DNA of 62,872 bases. Source: Frigoriflavimonas asaccharolytica (GTDB taxonomy: Bacteria > Bacteroidota > Bacteroidia > Flavobacteriales > Weeksellaceae). Numbering within the stretch: the first letter of the stretch is position 1; each line of letters begins with the position of its first letter. The stretch spans positions 1 to 62,872 of the forward strand of contig NZ_JABSNO010000021.1 in the NCBI RefSeq assembly GCF_013294015.1, read 5' to 3'. A model generated the notes under the pieces. That model was not told the origin of the DNA and did not search any database. It saw nothing but the letters and a program-made list of their open reading frames with translations. This document shows, piece by piece, positions 35,443 to 44,820 of the stretch. The translations under genes and the position numbers were made by a program.

Positions 35443-36090
35443 ATGAGCTACTTTGAAAAACTAGATCCAGAAATGGATGAGTATTTAGAAAATCACGGAA
35501 GTAAAGAACCCGAAATTTTGGCAAAATTGCGCAAAGAAACCTATCAAAAAATTTTGAATCCTCATATGCTTTCTGGTTATCAACAAGGTAGATTGCTCAC
35601 CATCCTTTCAAAGATTATTGCGCCCAAAAATATTTTGGAAATAGGAACTTTCACAGGGTATGCAACACTTTGTCTTGCAGAAGGTCTAGCTGCAGATGGT
35701 AAAATAATAACGTTGGACGTGAACGAAGATATAGCTTATCTGCCTCAAAAATACTTCGAAGAAAGTTCATATTCTAGCCAAATTGATTTCAAAATTGGAA
35801 ATGCGCTAGATTTTGTACGAAAAAATAAAGAAATTTTTGACCTTGTTTTTATAGATGCAGACAAAGAAAACTACGTAGAATATTTCAATTTATTAAAACC
35901 AAACATAAAATCTGGAGGCGTACTTTTATTTGATAATGTATTGTGGTATGGAAAAGTTTTGGAAGAAAATCCAGATTTGGAATCTACCAGAAATATAAAA
36001 GAATTAAACGCTATGATTGCAAATGACACAGATTTTGAAAATGTTATCTTACCTTTGCGAGACGGACTTTCAATCGTTCGAAAACGCTAA
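35443..36090 (+). CDS. SAM-dependent O-methyltransferase
   Basis: A 215-aa class I methyltransferase of the COG4122 group. Motif I is NILEIGTFTGYATLCLAEGL (residues 65-84); the metal-binding and catalytic region is LVFIDADKENYVEYF, followed by GGVLLFDNVLWYGKV. Members methylate catechol-like hydroxyls; the substrate is unknown. It is the first gene of a unit with the C40 protein gene (32-base gap) and waaA. Confidence 0.92.
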   Translation: MSYFEKLDPEMDEYLENHGSKEPEILAKLRKETYQKILNPHMLSGYQQGRLLTILSKIIAPKNILEIGTFTGYATLCLAEGLAADGKIITLDVNEDIAYLPQKYFEESSYSSQIDFKIGNALDFVRKNKEIFDLVFIDADKENYVEYFNLLKPNIKSGGVLLFDNVLWYGKVLEENPDLESTRNIKELNAMIANDTDFENVILPLRDGLSIVRKR

Positions 36091-36122
36091 AAATATTTTT
36101 AAAATTTTCTAATTCAGCATTT

Positions 36123-36836
36123 ATGGCAAAAGCAGTTTGCATTGTTTCTGTAAGTTCAATTCGCATTGAAGCTTCTCATTCTTCGCGACAATTATCGCAA
36201 GTTTTATATGGAGAAACTGTAGAAATTTTGGAAACTCAAAAAGATTTTGCCAAAATATCATGCGATTTCAACGAAAGTGGTTTTGTGGATATCAGACACT
36301 TAAAAGAAGTTTCTGCGAGCGAATTTCCTAAAAAACAAAGCTTTGTTTATGATGAGCCTTTCGGTTTTGTAGAAACTTTTAGAGGAAAAACTTTACTTTC
36401 TATCGGGTCAGAAATTGTGACGGAAAATTTGGAAAAACCTCAAATTAGAAACGGACAAAATATTGCTGATACCGCATTTCAATTTTTAAATGTTCCCTAT
36501 TTATCTGGTGGTAGAAGCTATTTTGGAATAGATGCTCTGGGTTTCGTACAATTAATTTATAAAGTTAATGGCATTAAACTCCCAAAAAATCTACAAGAAA
36601 CAAGCGAAATAGGAGAGTCTCTATTTTTCGTTGGAGAAAGCGAAGCGGGAGATTTAGCATTTTTTGGAGACGAAGATGGCAAAATAGTGCATGTAGGTGT
36701 AATGTTGAACAATTTTGAAATCATACATGCGGATGAAAAAGTGCGCATAGACGCATTAGATTCTACCGGAATTTACAATAAGGAATTGAAAAAGCATACC
36801 TATCTTTTGCGTGTTGTAAAAAGGATTTTAAATTAA
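36123..36836 (+). CDS. C40 (NlpC/P60) protein with SH3-like domain, catalytic Cys missing
   Basis: A 237-aa protein with an SH3-like N-terminal part (about 1-62) and an NlpC/P60 C-terminal domain (about 105-232) as in YkfC-type peptidoglycan endopeptidases. The catalytic Cys normally sits in GIDCSGF; here residues 135-141 are GIDALGF, so Cys138 is Ala. The catalytic His of IVHVGVML is kept. No signal peptide. It is inactive as a cysteine peptidase unless another Cys serves. It is co-transcribed with the O-methyltransferase and waaA genes. Confidence 0.9.
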   Translation: MAKAVCIVSVSSIRIEASHSSRQLSQVLYGETVEILETQKDFAKISCDFNESGFVDIRHLKEVSASEFPKKQSFVYDEPFGFVETFRGKTLLSIGSEIVTENLEKPQIRNGQNIADTAFQFLNVPYLSGGRSYFGIDALGFVQLIYKVNGIKLPKNLQETSEIGESLFFVGESEAGDLAFFGDEDGKIVHVGVMLNNFEIIHADEKVRIDALDSTGIYNKELKKHTYLLRVVKRILN

Positions 36837-36845
36837 AGTATTTCT

Positions 36846-38081
36846 GTGAAATTTCTCTACAATATTTCTATTCAACTGCTTATTTTCGGAATGAAATTGG
36901 GCGCTATTTTTAATGAAAAATTAAAAAAAGGAATTGCAGGTAGGAAAAAGAGTTTAAATATTGTACAAAATGCTTTTTCCAAAAAAGACAAAATAATCTG
37001 GATGCACGCTGCAAGTTTGGGCGAATACGAACAAGGTTTGCCCGTTTTAGAAAAATTAAAAGAAAATTTCGCAGATCATAAAATACTCATCACTTTTTTC
37101 TCGCCGTCTGGTTATGAGAATGTAATCCATAAAAAAAATATTGCAGATGCAATTTGCTATTTGCCATTCGATTCTAAAAAAAAGCTGCAAGAATTTGCTA
37201 ATCAATTTCAAACAGAAATATTTTTCACTGTCAAATACGAATATTGGTACAATTTGCTAGCTATTTTAAAGAAGAAGGGAACAAAAATTTATGTTATTTC
37301 CGCATTATTTTATCCGAAGCAGGTATTTTTCAAAAAATATGGAAGCTTTTTTACAGCGCAATTGCAGCAGAATGTAGATTGGTTTTTTCATCAAACAAAA
37401 GAATCTTGCGAACTTGCCAAAAGTATTGGTATAGAACAATCTTCAGTTTCTGGCGACACCAGATTTGATCGGGTAAAACATTTTCAAGCGAGAGATAATT
37501 TTGTGGAATTTATTAAAGAATTTAAACAAGATAAAAAGCTGATTGTTTTTGGAAGTTCTTGGGAAGCAGAAGAAAAAATCGCGGATATTGTTGCTAAAAA
37601 TTCACCAGAAACAAAAATAATTATCGCAGTCCACGATTTAAAAAGAATACCAAATATTTTAAAAAAATTTCCAGAAGCCGTTTTGTATAGTCAAATTTGC
37701 GAAAATCAATCAGCCATCATCCATCATCAATTATTAATTATTGATTCTATCGGTTTACTTTCAAAATTGTACAGTTATGCAGATTTAGCGGTAATTGGAG
37801 GAGGTTTTCATTCGGCAGGTTTACATAATATCTTGGAAGCGGCAACTTTTGGAGTTCCTACAATTTTCGGAAATAAATTTAAGAAAAATCCTGAAGCAGA
37901 TGGTCTTATTTTAGCAAATGGTGCAAAATCTTTTGATAATGAAAACGATGCAGCATATTTTATTGTTGAATTATTTAAAGATGAAAAACCTGAACTTAGA
38001 AAAATGTCTGAAAATGCTAGAAGTTTCATTGATAATCAACCAAACGCTACAGAAATAATTTTACAGAAAATTTTATCTTAA
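36846..38081 (+). CDS. waaA: Kdo transferase (3-deoxy-D-manno-octulosonic acid transferase)
   Basis: Transfers Kdo from CMP-Kdo to lipid A precursor at the inner membrane, the first inner-core step of LPS. A 411-aa GT-B protein (GT30) with an N-terminal membrane anchor, WMHAASLGEYEQGLPVLEKL (acceptor site with Glu of GE), LITFFSPSGYEN, and a C-terminal donor domain ending LAVIGGGFHSAGLHNILEAATFGVPTIFG. Start is GTG at 36846. Its end overlaps the convergent hypothetical gene by 9 bases. Confidence 0.95.
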   Translation: MKFLYNISIQLLIFGMKLGAIFNEKLKKGIAGRKKSLNIVQNAFSKKDKIIWMHAASLGEYEQGLPVLEKLKENFADHKILITFFSPSGYENVIHKKNIADAICYLPFDSKKKLQEFANQFQTEIFFTVKYEYWYNLLAILKKKGTKIYVISALFYPKQVFFKKYGSFFTAQLQQNVDWFFHQTKESCELAKSIGIEQSSVSGDTRFDRVKHFQARDNFVEFIKEFKQDKKLIVFGSSWEAEEKIADIVAKNSPETKIIIAVHDLKRIPNILKKFPEAVLYSQICENQSAIIHHQLLIIDSIGLLSKLYSYADLAVIGGGFHSAGLHNILEAATFGVPTIFGNKFKKNPEADGLILANGAKSFDNENDAAYFIVELFKDEKPELRKMSENARSFIDNQPNATEIILQKILS

Positions 38082-38702
38082 AAATCCTTCCGCTTTCAAT
38101 TCTCGAATTTGCGAGGCCAAATCTTCTGGAATATTTTCTGTTTGGAAAAAGTTGAAATCTAATCCGTTATTAATGGAAAGTCTCACCATATCTGGGATTT
38201 TCACCAATTCATCTAAAGCTTTTTGAGAAATTGAATTGATATCTAAATGAAGATCTTCATCCAATTTTAAAGTTAAAATTAATGCACGATAAATTTTGTT
38301 GATAATATAAATATAGAGTTTGTAATTAACTTCCAGGCCTTGTCTTACCATTTTTACATGATGGAATTCCAAAATTTTGTAGACCAGGAGTAAATTTAGA
38401 TAGACTTCTCCAAATTTGTCGGAAGTTACTTTTACGTGGAGCGTAATTTTTGCACTCAGTTCGCGTATGAGCTTCAAATAATATTTTGCGTTGGTAATAT
38501 TTTTCGCGTAAAATTCTACTTTTTCTACAATATAATCTTCTAATTCTTTGCGTTTCTCATCTACGGTTATATTTTCTATCAATTCAAAATAGAGTTTTTG
38601 AGAAAGAATTTTGTCCTTTCTTATAAGGCGGAAAATTAATTTATCTTTTTCTTTTGGGGAAAAATTGGAGAGTGCTTCTTTAAATTCTTTGCTGTATTCC
38701 AT
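38073..38702 (-). CDS. Helical cytosolic protein of unknown function
   Basis: A 209-aa protein with no signal peptide or membrane segment. It is predicted mostly helical and is rich in Lys, Leu and Ile (EFKEALSNFSPKEKDKLIFRL, LELEDYIVEKVEF-like helices). I recognise no domain. It overlaps the last base of the glycosyltransferase gene upstream (38702), so the two are translated together, and it converges with waaA by 9 bases. Confidence 0.75.
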   Translation of the reverse strand: MEYSKEFKEALSNFSPKEKDKLIFRLIRKDKILSQKLYFELIENITVDEKRKELEDYIVEKVEFYAKNITNAKYYLKLIRELSAKITLHVKVTSDKFGEVYLNLLLVYKILEFHHVKMVRQGLEVNYKLYIYIINKIYRALILTLKLDEDLHLDINSISQKALDELVKIPDMVRLSINNGLDFNFFQTENIPEDLASQIRELKAEGFLR

Positions 38703-39454
38703 TAATTAAAAATTTTAGAATATTTTAAAAATCCATTTAGTGCCCAGTTCGCGGTATAATACAAGGATTTTGCAATAGAAAATCCCATAAAATCTTTGTA
38801 AACCAAATACTGATCTTTCATAATGTTCGTTTTTTTTCGAGATACACTCGCTTCGTGCATCCTGTATTTCGCCATTGTTTTTTGCAAAGGCTTTCCTATG
38901 GGCACTTTTTTCAATAAATTGAGCCACATTACGTGATCTTCTCGCTTGCTTTTTTCGGGAAAAAATTCCTTTCCAATTCTTGTAGAATCGTACATAGAAG
39001 ATAGGAGAGATAGTCGACAAGTTTTAAGTAAATTATCGAATGTAACATCTTTGTCTGCAATAAAATCAGCAATTTTTGGTTGTAGATTTTCGTCGCATCT
39101 GGCATAATTGGAGTAGGCAAGTTCTGCATTTTCGGTTTTCATAAAGGAAATCATTTCTTGCAAAAAATTGGGTTCCCAGAAATCGTCTGCATCTAAAAAA
39201 GTGATAAACCTACCTTTAGCTTCTGTCAAAGATGAATTTCTTGCACTTCCTGCGCCATTATTTTTTTTGGTTTTTAATAATTTTATTCTGGAATCAGAAT
39301 TTTTAGTAATTATTTCTATAGAATGATCTGAAGAACAATCATCCGTAATGATCCATTCCCAATCTTGAAAACTCTGCTTTAATACGGAATCTATCGTCTC
39401 TTGCAGATATTTTGCAGAATTGTAGCAAGGTGTGATGATAGAAACTTCTGGCAT
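38702..39454 (-). CDS. Family 2 glycosyltransferase
   Basis: A 250-aa GT-A enzyme. The N-terminal VSIITPCYNSAKYLQETIDSVL, the GASARNSSL-type nucleotide loop (NGAGSARNSSL) and the metal site FLDADDFWEPNFL are all present. It would add a sugar in surface polysaccharide or LPS synthesis; specificity unknown. It shares a base with the downstream hypothetical gene. A -7 box TATCTTTG on the minus strand (39478-39471) precedes the ATG. Confidence 0.92.
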   Translation of the reverse strand: MPEVSIITPCYNSAKYLQETIDSVLKQSFQDWEWIITDDCSSDHSIEIITKNSDSRIKLLKTKKNNGAGSARNSSLTEAKGRFITFLDADDFWEPNFLQEMISFMKTENAELAYSNYARCDENLQPKIADFIADKDVTFDNLLKTCRLSLLSSMYDSTRIGKEFFPEKSKREDHVMWLNLLKKVPIGKPLQKTMAKYRMHEASVSRKKTNIMKDQYLVYKDFMGFSIAKSLYYTANWALNGFLKYSKIFN

Positions 39455-39470
39455 TAAAAATTTATTTTTG

Positions 39471-39478
39471 CAAAGATA
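39471..39478 (-). promoter_or_regulatory. -7 box for the GT2 gene
   Basis: The minus strand reads TATCTTTG, a perfect match, 16 bases before the ATG. The -33 is uncertain. Confidence 0.5.
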
Positions 39479-39606
39479 ATTTTTACTTTTTAAAATGAAA
39501 ATTAACGTTCAATCTGAAAAAATATGTATCTTTAGCGATGATTTTTAAAATCAATTAAAAAAATAATTGTTGTTTTGAAAATTAAGTAAATTTTATATTA
39601 ATAATT

Positions 39607-40053
39607 ATGAAAAAAATATTTCTACTTTTTGCTACGGCTTTATTATTTTTAATTAATTGCAAAGAAGATGAAACACCAGAACCATTGAAAATCGATGGAA
39701 GTTGGAAAGTTTTGAAAATGGTAAATACTACTGTGCAAAATGGAGGACAACCACTTACCCAAACATTTATGTATACAGATTGCGAGCAAATGTCTAGATA
39801 CGTTTTCAACGCAGATCTTTCTGGTAAAGTAAAGGTTCAAGGTCCTTTGAATGGTGGCTGTCAATTATTATCAGATAAATCTATGGTTTATAACTATAAT
39901 TCTAAAACTGGTGCTATTTTAATTACTTACACCGCAGAACAAGATGAGGGTTTTGTAACAGATCTTACAGCAACCACCATGAATTTGAAAACCGAAATCA
40001 TCAAACCATCTGTATACGAATCTAGAACTTACAGTTTGGTAAAGGCAAACTAA
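39607..40053 (+). CDS. Lipocalin-like lipoprotein
   Basis: A 148-aa protein with lipobox FLINCKED (Cys18) and a beta-barrel-like remainder. GSWKVLKMVN near the start of the mature domain and the regular strand pattern match the lipocalin_4-like small lipoproteins common in Flavobacteriia. Two further Cys residues could form a disulfide. Ligand unknown. It is monocistronic with its own terminator. Confidence 0.78.
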   Translation: MKKIFLLFATALLFLINCKEDETPEPLKIDGSWKVLKMVNTTVQNGGQPLTQTFMYTDCEQMSRYVFNADLSGKVKVQGPLNGGCQLLSDKSMVYNYNSKTGAILITYTAEQDEGFVTDLTATTMNLKTEIIKPSVYESRTYSLVKAN

Positions 40054-40074
40054 AATTTAAATTTATTTATATTT

Positions 40075-40106
40075 AATCCTCTTCAATTTGACGAGGATTT
40101 TTGTTT
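40075..40106 (+). terminator. Terminator after lipocalin-like gene
   Basis: Stem AATCCTC / GAGGATT with an 11-base loop, then TTTTTG. It lies 21 bases after the stop. Confidence 0.75.
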
Positions 40107-40165
40107 TAAATTATTTTAATTTTGCTTAATATTTAAAAGGCATCTCAATAAAATTATAAAATATC

Positions 40166-43012
40166 ATGTTCTACGATCACAAAGCTATTGATGAAAGATG
40201 GCAAAAATTTTGGAAGGAAAATCAAACTTTCAAAACCTCAGACGATACAAAACTTCCAAAATATTACGTTTTAGATATGTTTCCTTACCCTTCCGGTGCA
40301 GGTTTACATGTTGGGCATCCGCTAGGTTATATTGCATCAGATATTTATGCGAGGTACAAACGCCACCAAGGTTTTAATGTGTTGCACCCAATTGGATACG
40401 ATTCTTTCGGTCTTCCTGCCGAGCAATATGCCATACAAACTGGGCAGCATCCTGCAGAAACCACAAAAGTAAATATAGAAGGTGGCGTAGATAAAAGCGG
40501 AAATAAAATTGACGGCTACAAAAAACAACTAGATAAAATAGGTTTTTCTTTTGATTGGACTAGAGAAGTGCGTACCTCTGAGCCAAATTTTTATAAATGG
40601 ACACAATGGATTTTCATTGAATTGTTTCATTCTTGGTATAACAAAACTTCAGATAAAGCTGAAAATATCCAGACCTTAATCGCTCATTTAGAAAATCACG
40701 GAACAGAAAATTTAGAAGCCAACCAAACAGAAAGCTTGATTTTTTCCGCAGAAGATTGGAAAAATAGTAGTGAAGCAGAACAGCAATTATTATTATTAAA
40801 TTATAGATTGGCTTATCGTGCAGAAACCACTGTGAATTGGTGCCCTGGTTTAGGAACTGTTTTAGCCAATGATGAGGTAAAAGATGGAAAATCAGAACGA
40901 GGTGGTTTTCCAGTTTTTCAAAAGAAAATGATGCAGTGGAGCATGAGAATCTCTGCTTATTCTGAAAGATTGCTACAAGGATTAGAAAATATAGATTGGC
41001 CACAACCTTTGAAAGATTCTCAAAAATATTGGATTGGAAAATCTATAGGTGCAGAAGTTTCTTTTAAGGTTAAGGAATCAGAAGTTGCCATTTCGGTATT
41101 CACAACGAGACCAGACACCATTTTTGGCGCCACTTTCATGGTTTTAGCACCAGAAAGTCCATTGGTTGCAAATTTAACAACTGCTGAACAAAAATCAGAA
41201 GTTGAAAATTATATAGAAGAAACTTCCAAAAAAACCGAAAGAGATAGAATGGCAGATGTGAAATCTGTTTCTGGTGCTTTCACGGGAAGTTTTGCCATAA
41301 ATCCATTTACCAACAAAGAAATTCCTATCTATATATCAGATTATGTATTGATGGGATACGGAACTGGCGCTGTAATGGCGGTTCCTGCCCACGATGAAAG
41401 AGACCATCGTTTTGCGAAAAAATTTGGAATAGAAATTTTGCAGGTGGTAGAAGCAGATGTAGATGTGCAAGAAGCTTCTTTTGATTCTAAAGATTCTGTT
41501 TGTATCAATTCGGAATTTTTAAATGGTTTAAATTATGAAGATGCCAAATCAAAAATCATTTCTGAAATAGAAAAGAAAGGAATAGGAGAGGGAACTATCA
41601 ATTATAGACAGCGTGACGCTATTTTTTCTCGACAAAGATATTGGGGAGAACCTGTTCCTGTTTATTATAAAGATGAGGTTCCTTATACTTTACCAATTTC
41701 TACTTTGCCTTTAGAATTACCAGAAGTAGAAAAATATTTGCCAACCGAAGATGGAAATCCACCTTTAGGAAATGCAAAAGAATTTGCTTGGGACGAAGAA
41801 AACCAGAAAATTGTTTCTACAGATTTAATTGATAACAAAATCGTTTTCCCTATCGAACTATCTACAATGCCTGGTTGGGCAGGAAGTTCTTGGTATTTTC
41901 TAAGATATATGGATCCACAGAACGAAAATGGATTTGTTAGCAAACAAAAAGCCGATTATTGGGGACAAGTAGATTTGTACATTGGTGGAAGCGAACATGC
42001 AACCGGACATCTTTTATATGCCAGATTTTGGAATAAATTTTTGAAAGATAGAGGTTTTATTGAGCAAGATGAACCGTTCAAGAAATTGATCAACCAAGGG
42101 ATGATTTTGGGGATGAGTGCGTTTGTTTATAGAATAGAAGGAACTAATCAGTATATTTCTAAAGGATTAATAGAAGGTCATAATACACAAAAAGTCCACG
42201 TAGATGTTTCATTATTAAAAGGAACAACCGACGAATTAGACATAGAAAAATTTAAAAACTGGCGTTTAGAATATGCTGATGCAGAATTCATTTTAGAAGA
42301 TGACAAATATATCTGCGAGCGCGAAGTAGAAAAAATGTCCAAATCCAAGTACAATGTAGTCAATCCAGACGAAATTTGCGAAGAATACGGAGCAGATTGT
42401 TTACGTTTGTACGAGATGTTTCTTGGTCCATTGGAGCAATCAAAACCATGGAATACGCAAGGTTTAAGTGGCGTTTACGGATTTTTGAAGAAATTCTACA
42501 ATCTATATTATATAGAAGACACTTTTTCAGTTTCGGAAGAAGAGCCTACAAAAGCAGAGTTTAAAATTTTACATACTTTAATAAAGAAGTTTGAAACCGA
42601 TATTCAAAATTTCTCATTCAATACTTCCGTTTCCTCATTTATGATTGCAGCAAACGATTTACAGAAATTAAAATGCAACAAAAGAGCAATCTTAGAACCA
42701 TTAGCTGTGGTGATTTCACCTTATGCACCGCACATTTGCGAAGAATTGTGGCGAGCATTAGGACATGAAACCTCTATTGAGTTTGAAAAATTGCCAGAAT
42801 TGGTAGAATCTTATTTAATAGAAGATGAAATAGAATACCCAGTGAGTTTTAATGGCAAAATGAAATTTAAACTTTTACTTTCATCGGATTTAGGCAAGGA
42901 AGAGGTAGAAAAGATCGCTATGCAAGATGAAAGAGTATTAAATTTCTTAAATGGCAATGTACCAACGAAGATAATTATTGTTCCGAAGAAGATAATTAAT
43001 ATCGTAATGTAA
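40166..43012 (+). CDS. leuS: Leucyl-tRNA synthetase
   Basis: Attaches leucine to tRNA-Leu, with editing of mischarged products. A 948-aa class Ia synthetase. The HIGH motif is HVGH in FPYPSGAGLHVGHPLGY, the editing CP1 domain has TTRPDTIFGATFMVLAPESP and GTGAVMAVPAHDERD, and the KMSKS loop is KMSKSKYNVVNPD. About 60-80 residues longer than the E. coli enzyme. The extra residues lie in the segment around residues 165-225 (between HSWYNKTSDKA and RLAYRAETTVNWCP), typical of the Bacteroidota form. Confidence 0.97.
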   Translation: MFYDHKAIDERWQKFWKENQTFKTSDDTKLPKYYVLDMFPYPSGAGLHVGHPLGYIASDIYARYKRHQGFNVLHPIGYDSFGLPAEQYAIQTGQHPAETTKVNIEGGVDKSGNKIDGYKKQLDKIGFSFDWTREVRTSEPNFYKWTQWIFIELFHSWYNKTSDKAENIQTLIAHLENHGTENLEANQTESLIFSAEDWKNSSEAEQQLLLLNYRLAYRAETTVNWCPGLGTVLANDEVKDGKSERGGFPVFQKKMMQWSMRISAYSERLLQGLENIDWPQPLKDSQKYWIGKSIGAEVSFKVKESEVAISVFTTRPDTIFGATFMVLAPESPLVANLTTAEQKSEVENYIEETSKKTERDRMADVKSVSGAFTGSFAINPFTNKEIPIYISDYVLMGYGTGAVMAVPAHDERDHRFAKKFGIEILQVVEADVDVQEASFDSKDSVCINSEFLNGLNYEDAKSKIISEIEKKGIGEGTINYRQRDAIFSRQRYWGEPVPVYYKDEVPYTLPISTLPLELPEVEKYLPTEDGNPPLGNAKEFAWDEENQKIVSTDLIDNKIVFPIELSTMPGWAGSSWYFLRYMDPQNENGFVSKQKADYWGQVDLYIGGSEHATGHLLYARFWNKFLKDRGFIEQDEPFKKLINQGMILGMSAFVYRIEGTNQYISKGLIEGHNTQKVHVDVSLLKGTTDELDIEKFKNWRLEYADAEFILEDDKYICEREVEKMSKSKYNVVNPDEICEEYGADCLRLYEMFLGPLEQSKPWNTQGLSGVYGFLKKFYNLYYIEDTFSVSEEEPTKAEFKILHTLIKKFETDIQNFSFNTSVSSFMIAANDLQKLKCNKRAILEPLAVVISPYAPHICEELWRALGHETSIEFEKLPELVESYLIEDEIEYPVSFNGKMKFKLLLSSDLGKEEVEKIAMQDERVLNFLNGNVPTKIIIVPKKIINIVM

Positions 43013-43266
43013 TTTTTTAGGTTTAATTTTTTTTTAAAGAATCAATAATATAAGCACTTTATTTTTAGAATACTGCAAGATATATTTCTCAAGTTCCTCA
43101 AGTGTATAATTATTAAGCCTATTTTTAAAAATATCGCAAAAGTAATTATGACTTTCATCATAAATTTTATATGAACTTTAGTTTAAATGCTTGCATTATA
43201 AAAAAAAATGTCTTTATTTTACGCATCTATAACAACAACATAATAACAATTATAATTTAGTTTAAT

Positions 43267-44133
43267 ATGGAAATGAATGTTTCAAACAAAGAGCAAGTAG
43301 TTGCTAAAAACGTAGGAGGATTAAATCCTGCATTAATTATTCCTATCCTTATATTGGTAGGTGTTGCCATTTACATCTTTATCTTGGGTAATCCAGGAAA
43401 TTTTAAGGCAGATCCAAGATTGGATGGTCTTATGTCTGTGGCATTTTCAGATTTAGAAGCCAAAGAATTGCATCCAGGAGATGGGTTTATGGGAATTATT
43501 TACATGGGTGGTCCAATTGTACCTATCCTTATTTCTTTTATGATTATTGTAATCGTATTCTCTATTGAAAGAGCATTAGCTTTAGGAAAAGCTTCTGGAA
43601 AAGGAAATGTAGATGCTTTTGTTTTAAACATCAGAAAATTACTTAATCAAAATAAAATTGAAGAAGCAATCGAAGAATGTGACAGACAAGAAGGTTCTGT
43701 AGGAAACGTAGTTAGAGAAGGTTTAACAACTTACAAAGCTCTAGCTCATGATACTACATTGAACAAAGAACAAAAAATGGTTGCTCTTAACAAAGCTATC
43801 GAAGAAGCTACAACATTGGAAATGCCAATGCTAGAGAAAAATATGATGATTCTTTCAACGCTTGGTACTGTTGCAACATTGGTAGCATTATTAGGAACTG
43901 TAATCGGGATGATCAAGGCATTTAGTGCATTAGGAGCAGGTGGAGGAACTCCAGATTCTGCAGCACTTTCAATTGGTATTTCTGAAGCATTGATTAACAC
44001 TGCTTTAGGTATTGGTACATCTGCAGTTGCAATTATTCTTTATAACTTCTTTACTTCTAAGATTGATGGACTTACGTTCAAAATTGATGAGATAGCAATG
44101 TCTATTCAGCAGTCTTTTGCAGAATTCCACTAA
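43267..44133 (+). CDS. exbB: MotA/TolQ/ExbB proton channel protein
   Basis: A 288-aa inner-membrane protein with three hydrophobic segments (about 20-40, 77-96, 190-235). The third begins LSTLGTVATLVALLGTVIGMIKAFSAL, the ExbB/TolQ signature. With the ExbD proteins it forms the proton-driven motor that energises TonB. Starts ATG at 43267; a second ATG (MNVS) is 6 bases on. First gene of exbB-exbD-exbD-tonB. Confidence 0.94.
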   Translation: MEMNVSNKEQVVAKNVGGLNPALIIPILILVGVAIYIFILGNPGNFKADPRLDGLMSVAFSDLEAKELHPGDGFMGIIYMGGPIVPILISFMIIVIVFSIERALALGKASGKGNVDAFVLNIRKLLNQNKIEEAIEECDRQEGSVGNVVREGLTTYKALAHDTTLNKEQKMVALNKAIEEATTLEMPMLEKNMMILSTLGTVATLVALLGTVIGMIKAFSALGAGGGTPDSAALSIGISEALINTALGIGTSAVAIILYNFFTSKIDGLTFKIDEIAMSIQQSFAEFH

Positions 44134-44210
44134 GAATTCTCTTATCAGATTGGAAATCATTCTAATAGGATGTATTTCAAAAAATGAAGTTTAATAAAAA
44201 ATAATTTACA

Positions 44211-44813
44211 ATGGCGAGAGTCAAACCAAAAAGACATAATATAAGGGTAGATATGACGGCCATGACCGACGTTTCTTTTCTACTCCTTACATTCTTTATT
44301 CTCACCGCTCAGTTTGCAAAACCTGATGTAGAGACAATTACAACGCCATCTTCTATATCTGAAAAATTGCTTCCAGACGCTAGTTTAATGACAATATTGA
44401 GTACAACAGATGGAAAATTTTATTTTACACCTGTTGAAAACGGAACGGAGAGAATTGAGCTTTTAGAAAAAATGGGAGCGAAGTATAATATGACTTTTTC
44501 CAACAAAGAAAAAGTAGCTTTCTCTAACGCTCAAGCAATTGGTGTTCCTATGAATCAATTAAAAGGATTTTTAGATCTTTCAGATGAAGACCGTAAAGCT
44601 TATAAAAGCCCGAACGGAATTCCAATGGATAGTACAAAAAAAGAATTGATAGATTGGGTACAGCAAAGTTTAGCAGTAAACCCAGAGTACAAATTAGCTA
44701 TTAAAGGTGATGTTGGTACCAAATATCCAAAAGTAAAATCTTTATTTGAAGGTTTAAGAGATATTGAATTCTATAAATTCTGGTTAATAACAAGTCAGGA
44801 ACAGGCACAATAA
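44211..44813 (+). CDS. exbD: ExbD-family protein 1
   Basis: A 200-aa protein with one N-terminal membrane helix (DVSFLLLTFFILTAQFA) whose conserved Asp in MTAMTDVSFLLL carries protons, followed by a periplasmic domain. It is longer than classical ExbD (about 140 aa). The gap to exbB is 77 bases and to the second exbD 7 bases. Confidence 0.92.
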   Translation: MARVKPKRHNIRVDMTAMTDVSFLLLTFFILTAQFAKPDVETITTPSSISEKLLPDASLMTILSTTDGKFYFTPVENGTERIELLEKMGAKYNMTFSNKEKVAFSNAQAIGVPMNQLKGFLDLSDEDRKAYKSPNGIPMDSTKKELIDWVQQSLAVNPEYKLAIKGDVGTKYPKVKSLFEGLRDIEFYKFWLITSQEQAQ

Positions 44814-44820
44814 ATAAGAA

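Noticed and set aside
40630-40830. Extra 60-80 residues in LeuS as a possible inserted domain or intein
   Set aside because: The residues are low-complexity and hydrophilic, no intein motifs are seen, and long LeuS forms are usual in Bacteroidota.
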